A stretch of DNA of 35,285 nt from CAZLXG01 sp964563585 (lineage in GTDB: Bacteria; Bacteroidota; Bacteroidia; Flavobacteriales; Flavobacteriaceae): assembly GCA_964563585.1 (NCBI GenBank), contig CAZLXG010000020.1:1-35285 (forward strand), read 5' to 3'. This document shows positions 25,283-32,434 of the stretch, one piece after another. Below the pieces are notes generated by a model. The model saw only the letters and a list, made by a program, of their open reading frames with translations. It made no database searches and was not told where the DNA came from. The position numbers were made by a program, and so were the translations under genes. How positions within the stretch are numbered: position 1 is the stretch's first letter; every line of letters begins with the position of its first letter.

Positions 25283-25459
25283 CTTTGGCACGATATTTTC
25301 TAATAACATTTTGATGATTTGAACTAAGAATTGAAATTTTTAAGATTAAAATTCGTTAATTTTGAAAATACAATTCAAAAAATGACAAGATTCAAAAAAA
25401 AACAATCATTTGTCGATTTTAGAATTTATAAGTCAATAAATTATAAAAATATTAAACAG

Positions 25460-26428
25460 ATGAAAATAAAAGTTCTTTTTTTACTGACATTAGTGTTTGC
25501 ATTAAGCCTTTCCGCACAAGCCCAACGTGGCGTAAGAATTGGTTATATAGACACCGAATATATTTTAGAGAACGTTCCAGAATATCAAGAAGCAACATCT
25601 CAATTGAATGATAAAGCCAACAAATGGAAAAATGAAATTGAAGTTAAGTTAAGTGTTATTGAACAAAAGCGAAAAAATTTAAGCAATGAAAAAGCGCTTT
25701 TAACTAAAGAACTTATTGACGAACGCGAAGAAGATATAATTTTTGAAGAAAACGAAATTTTAGATTATCAACAAAAACGTTTTGGTCCAAATGGTGATTT
25801 AATGATTCAGAAAAAGCAATTAATGCAGCCCATACAAGATCAAATTTTTGCAGCAGTACAAGATATAGCGGCAAGTAGAAAGTATGATTTTATTTTTGAT
25901 AAATCTGCCGATGTTGTTATGTTGTATTCAGCAAAACGATTCGATTTAAGCGAACAAATATTAAGAAGTATAACTAAAGCATCAAAACGTAAACAGGTAC
26001 AAACAAAAGCAGAACGAAAAGCTGCGGAGGACGAGGAATTAGTTCCAGAAATTAATTACGAACTTGAAGAACGTCAAAAAATATTAGATGATAAAAAAGC
26101 TGCAAGAGAAAGTGCTATAGAGAAACGTAAACAAGAAGTTTTAGATGTACGCGAAGCTAAGAAAAAAGAAGCTGAAGCAAGACGTCAAAAAACAATAGAA
26201 GACCGCGAAAAAGCGAAGCAAGCAAAAATAGATGCTAGAAAAAAAGCAACTGGAACAGTAGAAAAAGGCACTAATGATGGAAAAACAAAAACCCAAGCAC
26301 AATTAGTAGAAAAAAGAAGACAACAAAAATTAAAAGAAAGAGAAGTTAGAAAAAAAGCTTTAGAAAATAGGAAGAAACAAATTTTAGCAGACCGTCAAAA
26401 AAAGCAAGACAGTATAAACAACAATTAA
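25460..26428 (+). CDS. OmpH/Skp-family periplasmic chaperone with long charged tail
   Basis: This 322-residue protein has a signal peptide (MKIKVLFLLTLVFALSLSAQAQ) and an OmpH/Skp domain (about 25-185), including IGYIDTEYILENVPEYQEA and YDFIFDKSADVVMLYS. Skp-type proteins escort unfolded outer-membrane proteins to BamA. The remaining 130 or so residues are a Lys/Arg/Glu-rich coiled coil not present in ordinary Skp (about 165 residues). The frame is open from 25331, but ATG 25460 is chosen because the signal peptide begins there. A second OmpH gene follows after 30 bp, and bamA is upstream. Confidence 0.93.
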   Translation: MKIKVLFLLTLVFALSLSAQAQRGVRIGYIDTEYILENVPEYQEATSQLNDKANKWKNEIEVKLSVIEQKRKNLSNEKALLTKELIDEREEDIIFEENEILDYQQKRFGPNGDLMIQKKQLMQPIQDQIFAAVQDIAASRKYDFIFDKSADVVMLYSAKRFDLSEQILRSITKASKRKQVQTKAERKAAEDEELVPEINYELEERQKILDDKKAARESAIEKRKQEVLDVREAKKKEAEARRQKTIEDREKAKQAKIDARKKATGTVEKGTNDGKTKTQAQLVEKRRQQKLKEREVRKKALENRKKQILADRQKKQDSINNN

Positions 26429-26458
26429 TAAATTATAACACACAAATACTATTTAAAA

Positions 26459-26965
26459 ATGAAACAATTTAAAACTCTTTTATTAGCAACAGCATTATGT
26501 ATAGGCGCTGTAAGTTTTACACAGGCGCAAAGTAAAGTTGCACATATAAATACGCAAGAATTAATTACTGCTATGCCAGAAATGAAAACTGCACAAGCAG
26601 ATTTAGAAACTTTAAGTAAAACATACCAAACCGATATTCAAGCTATGGCTACTGAGTTTCAAAACCTAATAAAACAATATGACGCTGAAGCTTCTACAAA
26701 AACCGATGAAGAAAATGCAAAAAGGGGGCAAGAAGTTCAAGAAAGACAACAACGTATTCAGCAATTTCAAGCTGAAGCACAACAACACTTACAAAAAAAG
26801 GAACTTGAGTTATTGCAGCCTATAACTGAAAAAGCAAAAGCTGCTATTTTAAAAGTGGCTAAAGCACAAGGTTTTGATTACGTTTTAGACTCTGCCCAAG
26901 GCGTTATGATTATGTCTGAAGGTAAAAATCTACTTGATGATGTTAAAAAAGAATTAGGCATCTAA
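26459..26965 (+). CDS. OmpH/Skp-family periplasmic chaperone
   Basis: This is a standard-length (168-residue) Skp-type protein. It has a signal peptide MKQFKTLLLATALCIGAVSFTQA, the start of the mature domain SKVAHINTQELITAMPEM, a long helical arm rich in Gln and Glu (about 55-125), and a closing strand YVLDSAQGVMIMSEG. It is the short sibling of the gene just upstream and presumably arose by duplication. It is expected to form the trimeric periplasmic holdase feeding BamA. A terminator follows at 26992-27020. Confidence 0.95.
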   Translation: MKQFKTLLLATALCIGAVSFTQAQSKVAHINTQELITAMPEMKTAQADLETLSKTYQTDIQAMATEFQNLIKQYDAEASTKTDEENAKRGQEVQERQQRIQQFQAEAQQHLQKKELELLQPITEKAKAAILKVAKAQGFDYVLDSAQGVMIMSEGKNLLDDVKKELGI

Positions 26966-26991
26966 AAAATTACTTTAAATAAAATTATTAT

Positions 26992-27020
26992 AAAGCTGCT
27001 TTTTACAAGGCAGCTTTTTT
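26992..27020 (+). terminator. Rho-independent terminator after the second ompH gene
   Basis: AAAGCTGC (26992-26999) pairs with GCAGCTTT (27010-27017) around a 10-nt loop and runs straight into a T-tract. A TATTTTTG box (27020-27027) just after it could serve the murI gene at 27036, although no -33 TTG is seen. Confidence 0.8.
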
Positions 27021-27035
27021 ATTTTTGCAATACTT

Positions 27036-27815
27036 ATGAGTAAACAACCTATTGGTATTTTTGATTCTGGTGTTGGAGGCACTTCTATTTGGAAAGAAAT
27101 TCATAATCTTTTACCGAATGAAAATACTATATACTTAGCAGATAGCATTAATGCGCCTTATGGACCAAAAGGAAAAAAAACCGTTACGGATTTAAGTATT
27201 AAAAACACTGAATTGCTTCTTGAAAAAGGTTGTAAACTTATTATTGTGGCGTGTAATACGGCAACTACAAATTCTATAGATTACTTACGAAAAAATTATA
27301 AAGTACCATTTATTGGTATTGAACCTGCTATAAAACCTGCCGCATTACAAACTAAAACTAATGCTATTGGTATTCTGGCAACCAAAGGCACATTAAGTAG
27401 CACATTATTTTCTATAACTTCTGGATTATTTGCTAGCGATGTAACTGTTGTTGAGCAAATAGGTGAAGGCATTGTTCCTCTTATTGAAAAGGGTAAGTTA
27501 TATTCTGATGAAATGAAAGGCTTACTTAAACTTCATTTAAAACCTATGATTGATGCCAATATTGATTATTTGGTTTTGGGATGTACGCATTACCCTTATC
27601 TAATACCTTTATTAGTTGATTTATTACCCAAAAATGTAAAAATTATAGATTCTGGTGAAGCTGTTGCACGACAAACTAAAACTGTTTTAGAACAACATGA
27701 TTTACTTAATACAGAAACTTTACGTTCTAAAAAAGAGTTTTATACTAATGGAAATCCTAATGTTATGAAATCACTTTTAAATAGTGAATTTAATGTGAGT
27801 TATTTAGATTTTTAA
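27036..27815 (+). CDS. murI: Glutamate racemase
   Basis: This 259-residue enzyme supplies D-glutamate for peptidoglycan. It shows IGIFDSGVGG (D10, S11), VACNTATTN (catalytic C73), and LGCTHYPYL (catalytic C183 and H185). The length is normal. It starts at ATG just after the terminator of the ompH gene, so it probably has its own promoter, yet it continues the envelope theme of the cluster. It is followed by a structured repeat and then a convergent gamma carbonic anhydrase gene. Confidence 0.97.
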   Translation: MSKQPIGIFDSGVGGTSIWKEIHNLLPNENTIYLADSINAPYGPKGKKTVTDLSIKNTELLLEKGCKLIIVACNTATTNSIDYLRKNYKVPFIGIEPAIKPAALQTKTNAIGILATKGTLSSTLFSITSGLFASDVTVVEQIGEGIVPLIEKGKLYSDEMKGLLKLHLKPMIDANIDYLVLGCTHYPYLIPLLVDLLPKNVKIIDSGEAVARQTKTVLEQHDLLNTETLRSKKEFYTNGNPNVMKSLLNSEFNVSYLDF

Positions 27816-27820
27816 CTCTT

Positions 27821-27908
27821 GTCATTGCGAATCACGCTTTTTTTGCGTGATGTGGCAATCTGTTTCTCGATGATGAGATTATCACGTCGCTTCTCTACTC
27901 ATAATGAC
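27821..27908. repeat. Intergenic structured repeat, GTCATT-ended family (copy 2)
   Basis: This 88-bp element starts GTCATTGCGA and ends ATAATGAC (GTCATT/AATGAC inverted). Inside is a perfect 7-bp hairpin ATCACGC/GCGTGAT with a T7 loop (27831-27851). Next comes AATCTGTTTCTCGATGATGA, whose AATCT pairs with the AGATT that ends at 27880. It lies between the convergent murI and carbonic anhydrase genes and could act as a terminator for both. Similar words are common between genes in Bacteroidota, as I recall. Confidence 0.7.
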
Positions 27909-27957
27909 AGTTTAAAAGATATAACGGAGAGTGCGACCAAAAGGTAACTCCCAAACA

Positions 27958-28473
27958 CTATTCTTTAAACCAACCCGAATATTTTATGTAGTTATTAGCG
28001 ATTCTGTCTATTTCGCCTGAAATTAATTCTTGACTTATATCTTTTACTTTTTTTGCTGGTACACCTGCGTAAATACTACCTGCTTCTACCCGAGTGTTTT
28101 GAGTAACCACTGCACCAGCGGCGATAATACTGTTACTTTCTATTACGCAATCGTCCATAATAATGCTACCCATACCAACCAAAACGTTGTCGTGAATGGT
28201 GCAACCGTGTACAATGGCGTTGTGCCCAATTGACACGTTATTGCCGATAGTTGTAGGTGATTTTTGGTAGGTGGCGTGAATTACCGCTCCGTCTTGAATA
28301 TTTACCTTATTGCCCATTTTTATGTAATGTACATCGCCACGAATTACGGCACTAAACCAAACACTACATTGATTCCCCATAATGACATCGCCCACTATAG
28401 TTGCGTTTTCGGCTATATAACAATTGTCTGGTATTTGTGGTGATTTTCCGTTTACTGGTTTTATTATTGGCAT
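27958..28473 (-). CDS. Gamma carbonic anhydrase-like left-handed beta-helix protein
   Basis: This 171-residue hexapeptide-repeat protein of the gamma-CA/YrdA/PaaY group has zinc ligands visible as H66 (AVIHATY), H84 and H89 (IGHNAIVHG), with the expected spacing of five. QCSVWFSAVIRGDVH is conserved. It lacks the long acidic loop of archaeal Cam, so carbonic anhydrase activity is uncertain, and some relatives act on CoA esters. It starts at ATG. It is downstream of the response-regulator gene on the same strand, but a 107-bp gap with two hairpins separates them. Confidence 0.9.
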   Translation of the reverse strand: MPIIKPVNGKSPQIPDNCYIAENATIVGDVIMGNQCSVWFSAVIRGDVHYIKMGNKVNIQDGAVIHATYQKSPTTIGNNVSIGHNAIVHGCTIHDNVLVGMGSIIMDDCVIESNSIIAAGAVVTQNTRVEAGSIYAGVPAKKVKDISQELISGEIDRIANNYIKYSGWFKE

Positions 28474-28478
28474 AACTA

Positions 28479-28577
28479 ATTCCTTTGAAAAAAAGGAATC
28501 TCTTTGTTATTTTAAGAGTATTCCTTATTATTAATGTTTATTGTTTTCTATGATGAGATTCCTGTCTTTGCAGGAAT
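28479..28577. repeat. REPIN-like pair of inverted hairpins
   Basis: Hairpin A (28479-28499) is ATTCCTTT-GAAAA-AAAGGAAT followed by CTC. Hairpin B (28558-28577), read on the opposite strand, is ATTCCTG-CAAAGA-CAGGAAT followed by CTC. The two therefore face each other around a spacer of about 50 bp, and GGAATCTC/GAGATTCC forms an inverted pair across the whole unit. It fills the gap between the response-regulator and carbonic anhydrase genes. Confidence 0.6.
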
Positions 28578-28580
28578 TTA

Positions 28581-29315
28581 TTATTTAAAGTATGATAATA
28601 AGTCTGATTTTTTTGAAGCTGACACCATAATTTCTTTTCCGTTACTTAGTATTACGCTTCCTCCTTTTCCTTTCTGGTATTTTACAACTTCGTTTACGTT
28701 TACTAAATACGATTTATGTACGCGTGCAAAACTAGCATGGTTTAAGGCTTCTTCAAAATATTTAAGTGTTTTACTTACTAATTTCTTTTTGTTATTGTTA
28801 AGATATATTTCAGTGTAATTATCGTCTGCTTTACAATACAAAATATCGGATGTATTTAAAACCTCAAATCCGTTTTGTTGCGGAATGGTAATTTTACCGT
28901 TTACGATATTCGTTTTTGGTATTAAAATTTCGTCTTGAAGCGCGTCTTCTTTTGTTTTTATTTCGGCTACATAATCGACTGCTTTTATAAGCTCGTCTAT
29001 AGAGATGGGTTTCATTAAATAATAAGACGCATGTGCATTTAGCGCATCTATTGCATAATGATTGTATGCGGTTACAAATACGGTTTCGAAATTAACATCA
29101 CCAACTTTATCGAGTAAATCGAAGGCATTTCCATAGGGCATTTCTACATCTAAAAACACCAAATCTAAATCGTTATTTCGTATTAAAATCAATGCTTCAT
29201 CTATATTTGAAGCTTCGCCTAAAATTATCACATTTGGACAGTATTTTTTGAGGTAGTTTTTTAAAATTTCTCTACTAGTTTCTTCGTCTTCAACTATTAT
29301 TGAGGTTAGTTTCAT
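28581..29315 (-). CDS. LytTR-type response regulator
   Basis: This 244-residue two-domain regulator has an N-terminal receiver domain with acidic pocket D10-E11, phospho-acceptor D56 (VFLDVEMP), T82 and K102 (LMKPIS). The C-terminal LytTR DNA-binding domain (about 140-244) includes DILYCKADDNYTEIYL, FARVHKSYLVN and ILSNGKEIMVSASKK. LytTR proteins bind direct repeats about two helical turns apart. It starts at ATG directly after the stop of the kinase gene with no gap, so the two are translated together. Candidate operators lie upstream of the kinase gene (31583-31635). Confidence 0.95.
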   Translation of the reverse strand: MKLTSIIVEDEETSREILKNYLKKYCPNVIILGEASNIDEALILIRNNDLDLVFLDVEMPYGNAFDLLDKVGDVNFETVFVTAYNHYAIDALNAHASYYLMKPISIDELIKAVDYVAEIKTKEDALQDEILIPKTNIVNGKITIPQQNGFEVLNTSDILYCKADDNYTEIYLNNNKKKLVSKTLKYFEEALNHASFARVHKSYLVNVNEVVKYQKGKGGSVILSNGKEIMVSASKKSDLLSYFK

Positions 29316-31487
29316 TTAGTCCTTTTTAAGTGTTACAACTACTTTTGTTCCTGCATCTTCTTCATCTTGAAAATCGTCAATAAACACATCTACTTTATCT
29401 TTATACATATCGTTTAAAATAGATACACGTTTTTTTATATTACCCATTCCTTTTGAGTTCTGTTTTTGCTGATGTTCGGTTTTTAAAGCTTTAGACTTTT
29501 TTCTTCCAATACCGTCATCTGTAATGGTAATACTAATTTCATCTGCTTTAGTTTGTGTAATGGAAATTTCTAAATGTCCTTTTGACTTTTTATACCTTAA
29601 TCCATGCCAAACCGCATTTTCAATATAGGGTTGCAATAACATTGGCGGAATTACAAATTCATTTATCTTAATATCATCATCAATAGTAATGTTATAATCG
29701 AATTTATCTTGAAACCTAAAATGCTCTAATTTGGTATATAATTGTATTAATTCAATTTCCTTTTCTAAAGGAATAGAATCTACTTCACTATTTTCTAAAA
29801 CGGCTCGCATTAATAATGAAAAATCTGTAAGATATTTATTTGCAGCTCTTTCATCATTAGATGCAATAAAACTATTGACAGAATTTAAAGCATTAAAAAT
29901 AAAATGTGGATTCATTTGGCTACGCAGACTTTTTAACGCCAACAAATTATTAGCTAAACGCTGTTGCTTGATATACTTAAACATTAAAAAAGCGACAATT
30001 AACAGTAATAAAACACCGCCAATTAGTGAATAAATAATTAATTTTTGGCGTCTTGCTTGCTCTGTATTAAGTTGATATTTACTTTCAGATAATTCTCTAT
30101 CACTTTCTAGACTTAAAATCCTGTTTTGTTTGTTTGCAATGTCTTTTCTAAAACGTGCTGCTTGCGATATTTCCTGCTCTTTTTTAATGTATAATTTATC
30201 TACTAAATCTGTATACGCTTTATAGGTAGTTAGTGCTTTATTATAATCACCAATACTTTCATAAAGCTCAGAAAGTTTTCTAGTAGCGTCCTTTCCTACT
30301 ATTAAATCTGCTTTAACATTCGCTTCCTCAATACTTTTTTCTAAATATGGTATCGCATTTTCAAAATCGTTTTGTAAAGCATATGCATTCCCAATTTTAT
30401 AGTTCTGTTTTTGTGATGTTAACGAACTTTCATTATCAAAAACCGAGTCGCTTTCAATTTCATTTATATCGTCTAAAGCTTCTTTTCTTAATTCTATTTC
30501 AGCTTTATAATCATTTAAATTATTTCTAAAATTGGCTACTTTAATCTTTTCTTCAACACCTCGTTTTATATTTTGTGTGCTCGCAAGTTTTAATGATTGG
30601 TTAAAAAATATTTTTGCCTTTTGTGGTTCTCCTTTAGCTACATAGATTTGAGCTAATTTAGAGTTTAAGTCAATAATTTTAGGCGAGATTAAATGTTTTT
30701 GAGCAACTTTTAATCCTTCGTTATAGGCATTTATTGATGCATCAAACATATTGGTATTTAAATACACATCGCCCAAACCTTCATATAACGTTACCAATTG
30801 CCAATTGGATAATTCTTTTTCATTAATATTATTAAACGTTGATATACTTTCTTGATAATTTTTATTACTAAAATAAGCCTTTGCGAGTTTCAATTCAACT
30901 TCATTAGTTGAAATACTTTGACTACTAATTCTATAATTTGAAACTGCTAAATCGTACTGTTTCCAATACATATAAATATCGCCTAAAACCTCATAAGCTT
31001 CACTGTTTTCTTTAGTCGAATTACTTTCAGAAAGTGCATCTGTTATATATTGAATACTTTTTTTAGCATCTGTTTTTAAATGTGTTTCGGCCGAATCTAT
31101 TAACGATTCAAATGCTTGTATATTTTGTTTTCTTTTATAAATCCTACTAGATTCTTCAGTTTCATTTGGTTGCACTTTAACTTTAATACGTTCATTATTT
31201 TTTATAATATAATATATGGTTTCAAAATCTGCATGCCTAATAATAAGCTCGTCACCTTTAACAACTTCAATTCTAAATTCCCCTAAAATATCTGTAGATG
31301 TATACGCACCACCGCTAATTTCAATATTTACATTGGGTATAGGTTTATTGGTGTCACTTTCAATAATTGACCCGCGAACTGTAAATTTGTTTTCTACTTT
31401 TAAAAAACTATTGTTTTCCTGCGCAAATAAAAAACTAACGTTTAAAACCATGCATAAAAACCCAATATATTTTACAACTGTATTCAT
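29316..31487 (-). CDS. LytS-like sensor histidine kinase with carboxypeptidase-like and TPR sensor region
   Basis: This 723-residue protein has a signal peptide (residues 1-22, ending FLFAQ), a carboxypeptidase-regulatory-like beta domain (about 33-95, FTVRGSIIESDTNKPIPNV), several TPR repeats (about 125-420), and a short coiled coil. One membrane segment (483-503) and a cytoplasmic His_kinase domain of the LytS/YehU type with H528 (MNPHFIFNALNSVN) follow. The HATPase has QPYIENAVWHGLRYK and TDDGIGRKKS. The TPR region is therefore predicted to be periplasmic. It phosphorylates the LytTR regulator encoded just downstream. The signal sensed is unknown. Confidence 0.93.
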   Translation of the reverse strand: MNTVVKYIGFLCMVLNVSFLFAQENNSFLKVENKFTVRGSIIESDTNKPIPNVNIEISGGAYTSTDILGEFRIEVVKGDELIIRHADFETIYYIIKNNERIKVKVQPNETEESSRIYKRKQNIQAFESLIDSAETHLKTDAKKSIQYITDALSESNSTKENSEAYEVLGDIYMYWKQYDLAVSNYRISSQSISTNEVELKLAKAYFSNKNYQESISTFNNINEKELSNWQLVTLYEGLGDVYLNTNMFDASINAYNEGLKVAQKHLISPKIIDLNSKLAQIYVAKGEPQKAKIFFNQSLKLASTQNIKRGVEEKIKVANFRNNLNDYKAEIELRKEALDDINEIESDSVFDNESSLTSQKQNYKIGNAYALQNDFENAIPYLEKSIEEANVKADLIVGKDATRKLSELYESIGDYNKALTTYKAYTDLVDKLYIKKEQEISQAARFRKDIANKQNRILSLESDRELSESKYQLNTEQARRQKLIIYSLIGGVLLLLIVAFLMFKYIKQQRLANNLLALKSLRSQMNPHFIFNALNSVNSFIASNDERAANKYLTDFSLLMRAVLENSEVDSIPLEKEIELIQLYTKLEHFRFQDKFDYNITIDDDIKINEFVIPPMLLQPYIENAVWHGLRYKKSKGHLEISITQTKADEISITITDDGIGRKKSKALKTEHQQKQNSKGMGNIKKRVSILNDMYKDKVDVFIDDFQDEEDAGTKVVVTLKKD

Positions 31488-31561
31488 GTATTACTTTATA
31501 ATAGATAAACTTACGCACTTTACTTGGTTTATTAAAATGAAGGTTTTACAATTTGAGGCGT

Positions 31562-31677
31562 TTTACGTGTAATAAAGATGAGTTTACACATTCAAACGTA
31601 TAGTTCACTCAATCAATCTATGGTTTTACTCATTCTGTTTTTTCTAAGAAATAAGTTGGTTCTAGTTTTACATCGAA
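31562..31677. promoter_or_regulatory. 21-bp-spaced direct repeats, candidate LytTR operator
   Basis: Three 11-bp words begin at 31583 (TTTACACATTC), 31604 (TTCACTCAATC) and 31625 (TTTACTCATTC), each exactly 21 bp from the next. Eight of 11 positions are identical in all three. TTTAC also occurs in the same phase at 31562 and at 31667 (42 bp after the third). The array sits between the kinase gene (starts 31487, minus) and the SIMPL gene (starts 31700, plus). A TACGTTTG box on the minus strand (31600-31593) could be the kinase gene's -7 element, placing repeats on both sides of it. Confidence 0.55.
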
Positions 31678-31699
31678 TCAAAAAAGCAAACAAAATATC

Positions 31700-32422
31700 A
31701 TGAACATTCCAAAACATTTCTCATTCATTGTTCTTTTTATCACAGCAATTTCATTTTCTCAAAATGGTAATAAGAATTTTATCGACCAACCATACATTGA
31801 GGTAACAGGACAAATTGAAACTGAAATCATTCCTAATGAGATTTATTTAAATATTGTTATAAATGAAAAAGACAAAAAAGGAAAAATAAGTGTTGAAGCA
31901 CAAGAAAATCAAATGATTACCATTTTAAAATCACTTAACATTGATTTAAACAAGAATTTTACTATTCTTGATTTTAATGGTTATTACCAAAGAAAATTCT
32001 TGTCTGGGAATGAAGTAACAAAGACTAAGCGTTATCAGCTTATTATAAACGATGGAGAAACACTTGGAAAAATTTATCAATCTTTAGATAGAATTGATAT
32101 TTCAAATATTTCAATTGTAAAAACAAGTCATTCTGATATTGAAAAAATTACAAGAGAAACAAAACTTAAAGCTCTAAAAGTTGCCAAAGAAAAAGCTAAC
32201 GATTATGCCACTGCAATTAATCAAACTATTGGAAAAGCTTTATTTGTTCAAGAACAGTTTCAAAATAATTTAAGCAGTTTATATGGAGTAGCTAACGAAA
32301 TAACCGCTAGAGGTTATTCAAGTATTTATGGCTCTAGAGCTAAACAAGAAAAAATTCAAAATCTAAACATTAAATCAATCACAATTACCGCTACTATTTC
32401 AGCAAAATTCATTTTAAATTAA
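31700..32422 (+). CDS. SIMPL-domain (DUF541) periplasmic protein
   Basis: This 240-residue exported protein has a signal peptide (MNIPKHFSFIVLFITAISFS, then QNG). The SIMPL domain includes YIEVTGQIETEIIPNEIYLN and a long central helix KLKALKVAKEKANDYATAIN, ending in a strand ITITATISAKF. SIMPL proteins (E. coli YggE, BP26) form rings or channels in the envelope and are linked to stress tolerance; the function is not firmly known. It starts at ATG and is followed after 12 bp by the VWA lipoprotein gene, so the pair forms an operon. It is divergent from the LytS-like kinase gene. Confidence 0.9.
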   Translation: MNIPKHFSFIVLFITAISFSQNGNKNFIDQPYIEVTGQIETEIIPNEIYLNIVINEKDKKGKISVEAQENQMITILKSLNIDLNKNFTILDFNGYYQRKFLSGNEVTKTKRYQLIINDGETLGKIYQSLDRIDISNISIVKTSHSDIEKITRETKLKALKVAKEKANDYATAINQTIGKALFVQEQFQNNLSSLYGVANEITARGYSSIYGSRAKQEKIQNLNIKSITITATISAKFILN

Positions 32423-32434
32423 AAAGAAAAAATT

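Noticed and set aside
25331..25459. N-terminal extension of the first ompH gene to 25331
   Set aside because: The 43 extra residues are Lys/Phe-rich without signal features, and a typical signal peptide starts exactly at ATG 25460.
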